Counted from the first letter of the stretch, positions 34,383 through 45,883 are shown. The stretch: DNA of 64,000 nucleotides from Streptomyces nojiriensis (GCF_017639205.1 NZ_CP071139.1:6819501-6883500); one strand, 5' to 3'. Notes: a model not told the origin generated them from the letters alone. Translations and numbers: made by a program.

Positions 34383-35267
34383 ATGCCCACGATCGACGTA
34401 CTCGACTCGACGATGTACTACGAGGACCACGGTGACGCCCGCGCCCGCTCCGGCGGCGTCCCCTTCGTGTTCCTGCACGGCAACCCGACCTCCTCCCACC
34501 TCTGGCGGGGCGTCCTGCCCCGGATCGGGGGCGGGGTCCGCGTCCTGGCCCCGGACCTCATCGGGATGGGCCGCTCCGGGAAGCCGGGCGGGGAGTACCG
34601 CTTCGAGGACCACGCCCGCTACCTGGACGCCTGGTTCGACGCCCTCGGGCTCGACGAGGCGGTGCTGGTCGGTCAGGACTGGGGCGGGGCGCTCGCCTTC
34701 GACCGGGCCGCCCGCCACCCCGGACGGGTCCGCGGCATCGCCTTCATGGAGACGATCGTGCGGCCGCTGAGCTGGGCGCAGTACCCGCCCACCGCGCGGG
34801 CCCGGTTCGCGGCGATCCGCACCCCGGGCGTGGGGGAGGAGATGGTCCTGGACCGGAACATCTTCATCGAGGACAGCATCCGGCAGACGGTGCTGAACCC
34901 GATGAGCGAGGCGGACCACGCCGCCTACGCCGCCCCCTACCCGACCCGCGAGAGCCGGCTGCCCATGCTGCGCTGGGCCCGCTCGCTGCCGATCGACGGC
35001 GATCCGGCCGATGTGCACGCCGTCGTCGAGAAGTACGACGCCTGGCTGGCCGACAGCCCGGAGGTGCCCAAGCTGCTGCTCACCTTCGACGGCTCACCGG
35101 CCCTGATGGTCGGCCCCGACACGGTCGCCTGGTGCGAGGAGAACGTGTCCGCGCTGGAGACCGAGTACTGCGGCCCGGCCGCCCACCTGTGCCCCGAGGA
35201 CCGGCCCGCGGAGATCGCCGCCGCCGTCAACTCCTGGGCCGCCCGCCACGGCCTCGCGGCGGTCTGA
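34383..35267 (+). CDS. Haloalkane dehalogenase (alpha/beta hydrolase)
   Basis: This 294-aa enzyme has the oxyanion/halide motif HGNPTSSHLWR (Asn34), the nucleophile Asp99 in GQDWGGALA with the neighbouring halide-binding Trp100, and a cap region with WAQYPP. The catalytic His is probably in PAAHLCPED near residue 270. Asn plus Trp points to the HLD-II (DhaA/DmbA-like) subfamily. The ATG follows GGAAGGGG. It is divergent from its presumed MarR regulator. It should hydrolyse carbon-halogen bonds; the natural substrate in this host is unknown. Confidence 0.9.
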   Translation: MPTIDVLDSTMYYEDHGDARARSGGVPFVFLHGNPTSSHLWRGVLPRIGGGVRVLAPDLIGMGRSGKPGGEYRFEDHARYLDAWFDALGLDEAVLVGQDWGGALAFDRAARHPGRVRGIAFMETIVRPLSWAQYPPTARARFAAIRTPGVGEEMVLDRNIFIEDSIRQTVLNPMSEADHAAYAAPYPTRESRLPMLRWARSLPIDGDPADVHAVVEKYDAWLADSPEVPKLLLTFDGSPALMVGPDTVAWCEENVSALETEYCGPAAHLCPEDRPAEIAAAVNSWAARHGLAAV

Positions 35268-35372
35268 GCCGGGGCGAGGCCGACGCGAGCCCGGGGGCCG
35301 AGCCCGGTGCCGACGCGAGCCCGGGGCCGGGCCGGCCCGGGGCAGAGCCCGGGCCGGCCCCGGCCGCCCCGC

Positions 35373-37292
35373 TCAGTGCTTGCAGGCGTGGTGGCGCCCC
35401 CCGGCGTGCACCGCCGCGTACGAGGCCGGGCGCGGGCCCGAGGCGGCGCCCGCCACCCGCGCCGAGGCGGCCCTGCCCGACGCCGAATCCGCGTCGTGCA
35501 CCACGCGGCCGCCGACCAGGGTCATCCGTACCCCCGTCCCGCTGATGTCGGCGACCGGGCAGCGCATCACGTCCCGGTCCAGCACCACCAGGTCCGCCGC
35601 CCTGCCCGGCTCCACCGTGCCCGTCAGCTCCTCCTGGCGCAGCTGCCACGCCGTCCCCGACGTGTGCATCCGCAGGACCGCCTCCCGGCCGAGCCCTTCC
35701 AGTTCGCGGTACAGCGGGCCCGCCCCGAAAGCGCCCTGGCGGTCGATCGCCGTCCGCAGCTGGTTCCACACCTGCAGGGCGTCCACCGGCCAGTCGGAGC
35801 CGCCCGACAGCCGGGCCCCCGCCTTCTCCAAGCTCCGTGCCGGGTACATCCACCGGTGCCGCCCGGGTCCGATGTAGGGAAGGAGCGCCTCCATCGTCCA
35901 GGTGTCCTTCGCCGCCCACTGGAGCTGCATGCACGCCGTGACCCCCAGCTGCGCGAAACGCCGCAGGTCCGCCGGGTCCACGAGCTGCAGGTGCGCCACG
36001 GCGTTGCGGGCGTCCCGCAGGCCCGTCACCCGCTTGGCGTACGCGTACCCGTCCAGGGCGGTGCGCACCGCGCGGTCGCCGAGTCCGTGCGCGTGCATCT
36101 GCCAGCCCGCCTTGTTGAAGGCGGCGCTGAGCCGGCCGTAGTCCGCCGCCGAGGTGTACAGCTCACCCCGGTTGCCGGTCGGCCTGCCCTGCCCGTCGAG
36201 ATAGGGCTCCAGCAGTGCGGCGGTCTGCGCCGGGTACTCGATGACCCCGTCCAGGAACACCTTGACCATCCCGAACCGCAGCCCCCGCACACCCGCGAAC
36301 TCCCGCCGCAGGCCCCGCGCGTACGCCAGCGAGCCCGCCGGGTCCTTGGTCTGCTCCGCCTCCAGCCGGATCGCCGGGACGATCCGCTGCGGCAGCTTCC
36401 CCGCCGCCGACAGCGCCTGGTACAGCTCCAGTTCGTGCCGTCCCACCAGCGCGTCCATCATCGTCGTGACCCCGGACGCGGCCGCAAGCTCCAGCACCTT
36501 GGCGCACGCCGCGACCAGGTCGGCCCGGGTGGGCTCCGGTATGTGCCGCCGCACCAGGCCCTGGGCGTCGTCCTTGAGGACGCCCGTCGGCCGTCCGTCC
36601 GCGCCCTTGACCACCCTGCCGCCGACCGGGTCGGGGGTGGCCGCCGTGATCCCGGCGATGTCCAGGGCCCGCTGGTTGGCCCACAGGTTGTGCCCGTCAC
36701 CGCCGACGAGGGCGATCGGCCGCCGGGTCGGGAGCGCGTCCAGCATCGTGTGGTGGGGGTTGGTGCCCGTGGGGAGCAGCCCGACCGGGTTCCAGTCCTC
36801 GACCACCAGCCAGCCGTCGGGCTCCGCCCCCGCGCCGCCCGTGTCGGCGAGGAAGCCGGTCAGGATCTCCTGGAGCTCGGCCAGGGTGGTCTCCGCGCCC
36901 TCCAGCGAGGGGGACAGCGAACGCTCGCCCGCGCCGAGCGGGTGGACGTGGCCGTCGTGGATGCCGCTCATGACCGTGTTGCCCCGGGCGTCCACGACCT
37001 CGGTGTCCCGGCCCGCGTAGCGGCGCAGCGCCGCGTTCGTCCCGGTGGCCAGGATCGTGCCGTCCCGGCCGACCGCGACGGCCTGGACGGCCGCCCGGCC
37101 GCCGGTCCCGGTGAACACCGCGGCGTTGTGGACCACCAGGGCCGCCGAACCGCGCCCGGTGGCGGAAGCGGCCGAGGGCGCCGGCGCGGCCGCGGCCGGA
37201 GCGGCCCCCAGCAGGCCCGCGGCCCCGGCGACCCCGGTGATCCCCGCGGCGGCGAGGAGTCCCCGGCGGGAAAGGTGCGAAGAAGACGTCAT
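35373..37292 (-). CDS. Tat-exported amidohydrolase family protein (YtcJ-like)
   Basis: This 639-aa protein has a Tat signal (HLSRRGLLAAAG with AAAA after the hydrophobic run). The TIM-barrel amidohydrolase core has the metal motif GIHDGHVHPLG, plus ALVGGDGHNLWANQRAL and SGGSDWPVD near the end. It matches the YtcJ/AepA-like amidohydrolases of broad substrate range. ATG 37292 is chosen because GGAG lies 7 nt upstream; a GTG two codons earlier overlaps that site. It is divergent from a LacI-type regulator with a TTAACCGCTTAA operator between them, so expression is likely substrate-controlled. Confidence 0.88.
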   Translation of the reverse strand: MTSSSHLSRRGLLAAAGITGVAGAAGLLGAAPAAAAPAPSAASATGRGSAALVVHNAAVFTGTGGRAAVQAVAVGRDGTILATGTNAALRRYAGRDTEVVDARGNTVMSGIHDGHVHPLGAGERSLSPSLEGAETTLAELQEILTGFLADTGGAGAEPDGWLVVEDWNPVGLLPTGTNPHHTMLDALPTRRPIALVGGDGHNLWANQRALDIAGITAATPDPVGGRVVKGADGRPTGVLKDDAQGLVRRHIPEPTRADLVAACAKVLELAAASGVTTMMDALVGRHELELYQALSAAGKLPQRIVPAIRLEAEQTKDPAGSLAYARGLRREFAGVRGLRFGMVKVFLDGVIEYPAQTAALLEPYLDGQGRPTGNRGELYTSAADYGRLSAAFNKAGWQMHAHGLGDRAVRTALDGYAYAKRVTGLRDARNAVAHLQLVDPADLRRFAQLGVTACMQLQWAAKDTWTMEALLPYIGPGRHRWMYPARSLEKAGARLSGGSDWPVDALQVWNQLRTAIDRQGAFGAGPLYRELEGLGREAVLRMHTSGTAWQLRQEELTGTVEPGRAADLVVLDRDVMRCPVADISGTGVRMTLVGGRVVHDADSASGRAASARVAGAASGPRPASYAAVHAGGRHHACKH

Positions 37293-37331
37293 GCCCACTC
37301 CAAATGTCGGTGTGGCCAGGACACTGTTTGA

Positions 37332-37343
37332 TTAACCGCTTAA
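37332..37343. promoter_or_regulatory. LacI-type operator between amidohydrolase and lacI-like gene
   Basis: TTAACCGCTTAA has TTAA arms around a CCGC core, a common LacI/PurR-family operator form. It lies in the 92-nt divergent region, 41 nt before the regulator start, in position to control both genes. Confidence 0.6.
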
Positions 37344-37384
37344 CCAGAAGCCGCCTCCGGCGACGAAATCCGTACGATGGCCGC

Positions 37385-38485
37385 GTGCCAGAGCACCCAC
37401 CCGCGCCGGGACCGACCCTCGCCGACATCGCGCGCGCCGCCGAGGTCTCCACCGCGACCGTCTCGCACGCGCTCAACGGCACCGGCCGCCTCGGCGACTC
37501 CACCCGGCGACGGGTCCGCGAGGTGGCGGGCGCGCTCGGCTACGGAGCCCGCCGCGGCCCGCGTACCCGCACCCTCGGCGTCGCGGTGACCACGTACGCG
37601 GGGGACGCCTGGGACTTCGTGCGGATCGCCTACTTCTCCCGCTGGCTCACCGCCGCGACCTCGGCCGCGCACGCGCACGGGTACGCGCTGACGACCCTGC
37701 CCGCCGACCGGGGCGCCGAGCCGCTGTGGCACACCCTCGCCGTGGACGGGATGCTGCTGCTCGACAGCCCGGCCGGCGACCCGGTGCTGCGGGCCCTGCG
37801 GGCGCGCGGACTGCCGGTGGTCTTCGACGGGCGGCCGCCCGACCCCTGGCCGGGGGACGTGTGGGTGGACAACGACCACACCGCCACCACCCGGGAGGTG
37901 CTCGACCACCTCGCGGCGTCCGGGGCCCGGCGGATCGCACTGCACTCGGGCTACGGCCGGGAGTTCTACACCGGGGCCGTCACCTCGGCCTACGAACAGT
38001 GGTGCGCGGAGCGCGGCCTGGCTCCCCTCCTGGTCCCCTTCGACCCGGACGACGCGGCGGGGCACGCCTTCGATCCCGCCTTCACCGGGCCGGACCGCCC
38101 CGACGCCGTCTACTGCGTGTACGACCCGGGCGGCCGGCAGGTGCTGGCCGCCGCCGCACGCCACGGTCTCCGTACGCCCGCCGGACCCGCCGGACCCGCC
38201 GCGCCCGCCGGACCCGCCGCGCCCGCCGCGCCCGGCATTCCCGACGCACCCGGCGGCCCGGGCAGGGACGGGCTCCTGCTGGTCTGTGCCAGCGAGGATC
38301 CGGCGTACGCCGAGACCGAACCCGCCGTGACCACCGTCACCCTGAATCCAGAGCGGATCGCCGCTTCGGCGGTGTCTGTCCTGGTCAACCTGATCGAATC
38401 CGGGCATACGGAATCGCCTGGTCAGCTGACGGTCCCGGCGGGACTGCGGGTGCGCGCCTCGTCCCTCCCCCCGGACATGTACTAG
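37385..38485 (+). CDS. LacI family transcriptional regulator
   Basis: This 366-aa regulator has the LacI DNA-binding head (TLADIARAAEVSTATVSHALNGTGRLGDSTRRRV) and a periplasmic-binding-like effector domain (about 65-360). The GTG at 37385 lies 6 nt after TACGAT, so the mRNA is probably leaderless. An unusual Pro/Ala/Gly low-complexity insert (about residues 262-290) sits in the effector domain and is encoded by short repeats of a CCCGCC-type unit at 38177-38233. It probably controls the divergent amidohydrolase gene. Confidence 0.9.
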   Translation: MPEHPPAPGPTLADIARAAEVSTATVSHALNGTGRLGDSTRRRVREVAGALGYGARRGPRTRTLGVAVTTYAGDAWDFVRIAYFSRWLTAATSAAHAHGYALTTLPADRGAEPLWHTLAVDGMLLLDSPAGDPVLRALRARGLPVVFDGRPPDPWPGDVWVDNDHTATTREVLDHLAASGARRIALHSGYGREFYTGAVTSAYEQWCAERGLAPLLVPFDPDDAAGHAFDPAFTGPDRPDAVYCVYDPGGRQVLAAAARHGLRTPAGPAGPAAPAGPAAPAAPGIPDAPGGPGRDGLLLVCASEDPAYAETEPAVTTVTLNPERIAASAVSVLVNLIESGHTESPGQLTVPAGLRVRASSLPPDMY

Positions 38486-38488
38486 AGT

Positions 38489-38506
38489 TATCTCGACATC
38501 GAGATA
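38489..38506. promoter_or_regulatory. Perfect inverted repeat upstream of aconitase
   Basis: TATCTCGA and TCGAGATA form perfect 8-bp arms around CA, 3 nt after the lacI-like stop and about 135 nt before acnA. It is a clean operator candidate for a dimeric repressor acting on acnA. Confidence 0.6.
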
Positions 38507-38550
38507 TCTGCCGAAGGCGTACCGCAGCCGCCCCCGCTGGTAAGGGTTAC

Positions 38551-38569
38551 CTAACTTAGCCCTACCTTA
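38551..38569. promoter_or_regulatory. Candidate iron box (DtxR/DmdR-like) before acnA
   Basis: Read on the reverse strand, TAAGGTAGGGCTAAGTTAG agrees with the DtxR/IdeR-type box TTAGGTTAGGCTAACCTAA at 13 of 19 positions by eye. Iron control of aconitase, an Fe-S enzyme, would be sensible. The match is imperfect. Confidence 0.35.
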
Positions 38570-38640
38570 GCGGATTGGCCAAGGGGCGTGGCGGCAGGAT
38601 TGCGGTAATACGCGCGAATTCATGCATGAAGGAGACTGTC

Positions 38641-41355
<2,715 letters not shown>

Positions 41356-41372
41356 GTCACGGCATAGGCGCC

Positions 41373-41409
41373 GAAGGGCCGTACCCCCGTCCAGGGGGTA
41401 CGGCCCTTC
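41373..41409 (+). terminator. Terminator of acnA
   Basis: A perfect 16-bp stem (41373-41388 with 41394-41409, left arm starting GAAGGGCCGTACC) and 5-nt loop begin 18 nt after the acnA stop. Confidence 0.85.
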
Positions 41410-41485
41410 CGTTCGTCCGGCGGCGTGTCCATGTGACGGACAGGTCTCAACTCGGAAAAACTGGTGGCCATAAATGTGCATGATC

Positions 41486-41518
41486 TTGCTCACACGAGCG
41501 CAAGTGGACTATACCTGT
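41486..41518 (+). promoter_or_regulatory. ngcE-like promoter with DasR-like (dre) site
   Basis: TTGCTC (41486-41491) and TATACC (41510-41515) are 18 nt apart. AGTGGACTATACCTGT (41503-41518) covers the -10 and agrees with the dre consensus AGTGGTCTAGACCACT at 12 of 16 positions by eye. DasR, the GlcNAc-responsive GntR regulator, would repress here. Confidence 0.55.
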
Positions 41519-41648
41519 GCCCGTCCGGATCACCGCGAGACCAGTGGCTCCGGGCCGGGGGACGGGCGGGGACCTGTGGTGATGTCCGCATGCACGGCCA
41601 CCACCGTGAATCTCCGGCCTCCTTCACACTTCTGACGAAGGCGAGGAC

Positions 41649-43082
41649 ATGAGCATGGGATCCACTGGTGAGGGCCTCGGACGCCGCGACCTGATCAAGC
41701 GTTCCGCAGCACTCGGACTGATCACGGTGCCGACGATGAGCTTCCTGTCCGCCTGCGCCTCCGGCGGTGCGGAGAACTCCACGAAGGGCCCGGCCAAGGC
41801 GGCGGTGACCAAGGAGAACCCCTTCGGCGTCGCGAAGGGCGGCAAGCTGGACGTCGTCGTCTTCAAGGGCGGGTTCGGCGACGACTACGCGAAGGCCTGG
41901 GAGGCCGCCTTCGACAAGAAGTGGGGCACCACCAGCTCCCACCTGGGCACCCAGGAGATCACCGCCAAGCTGCAGCCCCGCTTCAACGGCGGGAACCCGC
42001 CGGACGTCGTCGACGACTCCGGCGCCCAGCAGATCAAGCTGGACGTGCTCGCCAAGGGCGACCAGCTCGCCGACCTCACCGCCGTGCTCGACTCGCCCTC
42101 GCTCGACGACCCGACCAAGAAGGTGCGCGACACCCTGGTCGAAGGCGCCTACGAACAGGGCCTGCAGGGCGGCAAGTTCGTCGTGCTGAAGTACGTCTAC
42201 GCCGTGTTCGGCTTCTGGTACTCCGGCAAGCTCTTCAAGGAGAAGGGCTGGGCGCCGCCGAAGACCTGGGACGAGTTCCTGGCCGTCTGCGCCAAGGCCA
42301 AGGAAGCGGGCATCGGCGGCCTCGCCCACCAGGGCAAGTTCCCGTACTACATCAATGTCGTCATCATGGACCTGATCGCCAAGAAGGGCGGTCTGGACGC
42401 CATGAAGGCGATCGACAACCTGGAGCCGAACGCCTTCGAGGGCAACCCTGCCGCCCTCGCCGCGGTCGAGGCGGTCTACGAGGTGGTGGAGAAGGGCCTG
42501 CTGATGCCGGGCACCAACGGCCTCACCCACACGGAGTCACAGACCGCCTGGAACCAGTACAAGGCCGCCTTCATCCCCTCCGGCTCCTGGCTGGAGAACG
42601 AGCAGCTCAAGCAGACCCCGGAGGACTTCGACATGAAGTTCCTGCCGATGCCGCTGCTCGCCGACAGCAAACTGCCCTTCGAGGCCATCCGGGCCGGCGT
42701 CGACGAGCCCTTCATCGTCCCGGAGAAGGCTGCCAACAAGGCCGCCGGCTTCGAGTTCCTCCGCTCGATGCTGTCCCGCGAATGGTCGACGATCTTCGCC
42801 CAGCAGGCGAACTCGCTCACGGTGGTCAAGGACGGGGTGGACCCGAGCGTCAAGCTGCGGCCGGGCACCCAGTCGGCGGTCGAGGCGCTCAAGGCCGCGG
42901 GCGGCAACACCTTCAGCTACCGCTACCCCGACTGGTACAGCGAGATGGACACGGAGATCCAGAACGCGTCCAATGAGCTCATGGCACAGCGGATCCAGCC
43001 CAAGGAGTGGATCAAGCGGGCCCAGGCGGCGGTGAACAAGGCGGCCCAGGACCCGAACGCCAAGAACAACAAGCGCAGCTGA
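41649..43082 (+). CDS. ngcE: N-acetylglucosamine/diacetylchitobiose ABC transporter substrate-binding lipoprotein
   Basis: This 477-aa binding protein has a signal with both a twin-arginine (GRRDLIKRS) and a lipobox (LSACAS). The mature part is a carbohydrate-family-1 binding protein (LDVVVFKGGFGDDYAKAWEAAF, NPPDVVDDSG, ESQTAWNQYKAAFIPSGSWLENE). The gene order after aconitase matches SCO6005, whose product NgcE binds N,N'-diacetylchitobiose. Two in-frame ATGs (41649, 41655) are possible. A DasR-like site lies in its promoter. No ATPase gene is in the operon, so MsiK is the likely energy partner, as for other streptomycete sugar importers. Confidence 0.85.
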   Translation: MSMGSTGEGLGRRDLIKRSAALGLITVPTMSFLSACASGGAENSTKGPAKAAVTKENPFGVAKGGKLDVVVFKGGFGDDYAKAWEAAFDKKWGTTSSHLGTQEITAKLQPRFNGGNPPDVVDDSGAQQIKLDVLAKGDQLADLTAVLDSPSLDDPTKKVRDTLVEGAYEQGLQGGKFVVLKYVYAVFGFWYSGKLFKEKGWAPPKTWDEFLAVCAKAKEAGIGGLAHQGKFPYYINVVIMDLIAKKGGLDAMKAIDNLEPNAFEGNPAALAAVEAVYEVVEKGLLMPGTNGLTHTESQTAWNQYKAAFIPSGSWLENEQLKQTPEDFDMKFLPMPLLADSKLPFEAIRAGVDEPFIVPEKAANKAAGFEFLRSMLSREWSTIFAQQANSLTVVKDGVDPSVKLRPGTQSAVEALKAAGGNTFSYRYPDWYSEMDTEIQNASNELMAQRIQPKEWIKRAQAAVNKAAQDPNAKNNKRS

Positions 43083-43102
43083 CCACTGCGGGGACGGACA
43101 CC

Positions 43103-44047
43103 ATGAGCCATGTAGCCCAGAGGAGAGGGAAGTACGGCTTCATCGCCGGCTTCCTCTTCGCTCCCCTCGCGCTGTACCTGACCTTCGTCATCTGGCCGTA
43201 CGTGCAGACGTTCGGTTACTCCTTCACCAACTGGAGCGGCCAGTCCCCGACGTTCGACTTCGTCGGCACGGACAACTACGCGGCCCTGCTGAAGGACGAG
43301 GTCTTCCGCGGCGCGCTCTGGCACAACCTGCTGCTCCTGGTGTTCGTCCCGCTCGTCACCATCCTGCTCGCCCTCTTCTTCGCCTTCATGGTGAACGCGG
43401 GCGGGCGCGGCGGGGCCGGCGGGGTGCAGGGAGTCGGCGGATCGCGCTTCTACAAGGTCGTCTACTTCTTCCCCCAGGTCCTCTCCCTCGCCATCCTCTC
43501 CGTGCTCTTCGGCGCGATCTACCGCAGCGACGAGGGCGGCCTGCTCAACGGCTTCCTGACCAGGATGGGCGTGATCGACGCGGCCCACCCGGTCGAATGG
43601 CTCAACGAGCCGGACCTCGTCCTGTGGTGCCTGCTCCTCGTCGTCGTCTGGCACGGCGTCGGCTTCTACCTCGTCCTCTTCTCCGCGGCGATGCAGTCCG
43701 TCCCCAAGGACATCTACGAGGCCGCGCTGCTCGACGGCGCCGGGCGCGCCCAGACCTTCTTCAAGGTCACGCTGCCCCTGCTGTGGGACTCCGTGCAGAC
43801 CTCCGCGGTCTATCTGGGCATCGCCGCGATGGACATGTTCGTGCTGGTGTCGACCATGACCTCGGGCCAGTTCGGCGGCGGCCCCGACCACCACAGCGAG
43901 GTCATGTCGACGGTGCTGATGCGCAACTTCCTCTACTTCGGCAAGAGCGGATACGCCTGCGCCATGGGCGTGGTCATGCTCGCCCTGACCATGATCCTCT
44001 CTGTCATCACGCTGCGTGCCACCCGCCGCGAGCGCATCGAGTTCTGA
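43103..44047 (+). CDS. ngcF: Sugar ABC transporter permease (NgcF-like)
   Basis: This 314-aa permease has six membrane segments in the MalF-type arrangement. The ATPase-contact loop reads EAALLDGAGRAQTFFKVTLPLL. It begins 20 nt after the binding-protein stop. The TM2-TM3 loop carries a glycine-rich insert (NAGGRGGAGGVQGVGG). Together with the next permease it forms the pore for chitobiose/GlcNAc-type sugars. Confidence 0.85.
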   Translation: MSHVAQRRGKYGFIAGFLFAPLALYLTFVIWPYVQTFGYSFTNWSGQSPTFDFVGTDNYAALLKDEVFRGALWHNLLLLVFVPLVTILLALFFAFMVNAGGRGGAGGVQGVGGSRFYKVVYFFPQVLSLAILSVLFGAIYRSDEGGLLNGFLTRMGVIDAAHPVEWLNEPDLVLWCLLLVVVWHGVGFYLVLFSAAMQSVPKDIYEAALLDGAGRAQTFFKVTLPLLWDSVQTSAVYLGIAAMDMFVLVSTMTSGQFGGGPDHHSEVMSTVLMRNFLYFGKSGYACAMGVVMLALTMILSVITLRATRRERIEF

Positions 44048-44060
44048 GCGGAGTTCCACG

Positions 44061-44996
44061 ATGACTGCACAGTCCACAGTGATCAAGGCTCCGGGCGAGA
44101 AGTCCGCGGAGCGGTCCGGCGGCGCCGGGCGGGCGGGGAAGCGCGAGGGGCGCCGCTCCGAGGGCACGGCCCTGAACGTCTTCTCGCACGGCTTCCTCGT
44201 CGTCTGGGCGATAATGATCGTGCTGCCGCTGATCTGGCTCGCGCTCGGCGCCTTCAAGACCGACGCGCAGATCGGCGGCTCGGCCCTGAGCTGGCCCTCC
44301 AACTGGCACTTCGACGCCTTCGGGCGGGCCTGGACGAAGGGCATCGGAGGCTATTTCGCCAACACCCTCATCGTGCTGGTGTTCTCGGTCCCGCTGACCA
44401 TGCTGTTCGGCTCCATGGCCGCGTACGTGCTGGCCCGCTACCCCTTCACGGGCAACCGGCTCATCTACTACTTCTTCGTCAGCGGGGCGATGTTCCCCGT
44501 GTTCCTGGCGCTCGTACCGCTCTTCTTCATGGTCAAGCGGTTCGACATGCTGAACACCTACCAGGGCCTGGTCCTGGTGTACGTCGCCTACTCGATGCCC
44601 TTCACGGTCTTCTTCATGCACTCCTTCTTCCGGACGCTGCCGACGGCGATCCACGAGGCGGCGGTCATCGACGGGGCCTCCGACACCCGGATCTTCTTCC
44701 AGGTGATGCTGCCGATGGCCAAGCCCGGCCTGATCAGCGTCGGGATCTTCAACGTCCTGGGCCAGTGGAACCAGTACATCCTGCCCGCCGTGCTGATGCA
44801 GCCGCAGACGAGTGCCGACCCCGAGCGGTACATGCTCACCCAGGGGCTCATTCAGCTCCAGTACCAGATGGGCTACGAGACGGACCTGCCGGTGCTCTTC
44901 GCCGGTGCCACCATCGCGATGGTCCCGATGCTGGTGGTCTACCTCTCCTTCCAGCGCCAGATCCAGGCGGGTCTCACCTCGGCGACGCTCAAGTAG
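44061..44996 (+). CDS. ngcG: Sugar ABC transporter permease (NgcG-like)
   Basis: This 311-aa MalG-type permease has a basic cytosolic N-terminal tail of about 45 residues, then the core with EAAVIDGASDTRIFFQVMLPMAKPG as the ATPase-contact loop. GGAG lies 8 nt before the ATG, 13 nt after the upstream permease stop. It is the last gene of this transporter operon and is convergent with the next gene, only 11 nt apart. Confidence 0.85.
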   Translation: MTAQSTVIKAPGEKSAERSGGAGRAGKREGRRSEGTALNVFSHGFLVVWAIMIVLPLIWLALGAFKTDAQIGGSALSWPSNWHFDAFGRAWTKGIGGYFANTLIVLVFSVPLTMLFGSMAAYVLARYPFTGNRLIYYFFVSGAMFPVFLALVPLFFMVKRFDMLNTYQGLVLVYVAYSMPFTVFFMHSFFRTLPTAIHEAAVIDGASDTRIFFQVMLPMAKPGLISVGIFNVLGQWNQYILPAVLMQPQTSADPERYMLTQGLIQLQYQMGYETDLPVLFAGATIAMVPMLVVYLSFQRQIQAGLTSATLK

Positions 44997-45007
44997 CGCT
45001 CCCGGGG

Positions 45008-45883
45008 TCAGGAGCCGCCGGAGGCCTTCCGCAGCTTGTAGAGCTCTCCGGAACCCGGGTCGCCGACGTGCTGGTGGATCCGGGGCTCCCGGGCGGTGCC
45101 GCCGACGCCCCACGCGGGCCAGCCGCACCCCGGGATGTCTATGCGGACCTTCTGCGTCCAGACGTCCCGGCCGCCCTCGTAGACCCAGGTCCCGGAGCCC
45201 GAGCAGCTCGGCGACGGGTCGCCGGGGTAGTCGTTGGGGCTGCGCCCACCGACGCCGGAGGCGGTGACCCGGCCGTCCGAGGTGAAGACCAGGGTGTTGC
45301 CCGTGTGGTCGATCCAGCTGCCGGGCATGGTCTGCGGACCGATCGCCGGAGGCTCGTACGCGGGCAGCAGGCCGACGGCGAGCCCGAGTGCGCCGAACAG
45401 GCCCGTCCCCGCCACCACCCCCGTGCCCCACAGCACCACCCGCCGCAGCAGTCCCTCGCCCCGGGGCAGGGCGATCAGCGCGCCCGCCGAGAGCGAGGCC
45501 GTGGCCGAGGCCCAGAAGACCAGCGTGGCCCGCGTCTCGGCGTCGTTGTACGCCGCGACGATCCAGATCGGCGACGCCACCAGGGCCGCCACGATCAGCG
45601 GAGCCGACCACCAGGCCGCGTGCCTGCCGAGCCGGCGGCCGAGGAGGTCGGCCAGCGCGACCGCGGGCAGTACGAAGATGAGCGACAGCAGGAACGAGAT
45701 GAAGCCGATGAGGGGCGTGAGGGCGACCAGGCTCCCCCCGATCTCGGTGTAGTCGGGGGCTCGGTCCGGCGGCGGCTGTGTCTGCACGTACAGCAGGACC
45801 ACCACGACGGTGAGCGCGACCTCCAGGCATCCCACCAGCGTCGAGACCACCAGCGCGACTGCGTACGACCGTTTCTGATGCAC
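45008..45883 (-). CDS. Hypothetical multi-TM membrane protein with extracytoplasmic C-terminal domain
   Basis: This 291-aa protein has four or five hydrophobic segments (within residues 8-170) followed by a soluble domain with GSWIDHTGNTLVFTSDGRVTASG, a small beta-barrel-like repeat of the kind seen in lipocalin-like or DUF tails, and two cysteines. GTG 45883 follows GAGGGGG at 8 nt; a longer frame lacks such a site. No family recognised. It lies 151 nt downstream of mgtA on the same strand but may have its own promoter. Confidence 0.75.
   Translation of the reverse strand: MHQKRSYAVALVVSTLVGCLEVALTVVVVLLYVQTQPPPDRAPDYTEIGGSLVALTPLIGFISFLLSLIFVLPAVALADLLGRRLGRHAAWWSAPLIVAALVASPIWIVAAYNDAETRATLVFWASATASLSAGALIALPRGEGLLRRVVLWGTGVVAGTGLFGALGLAVGLLPAYEPPAIGPQTMPGSWIDHTGNTLVFTSDGRVTASGVGGRSPNDYPGDPSPSCSGSGTWVYEGGRDVWTQKVRIDIPGCGWPAWGVGGTAREPRIHQHVGDPGSGELYKLRKASGGS

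Noticed and set aside
38177..38233. Short repeats as a CRISPR array
   Set aside because: Units are 9 nt, contiguous and coding for a Pro/Ala/Gly run; no spacers.
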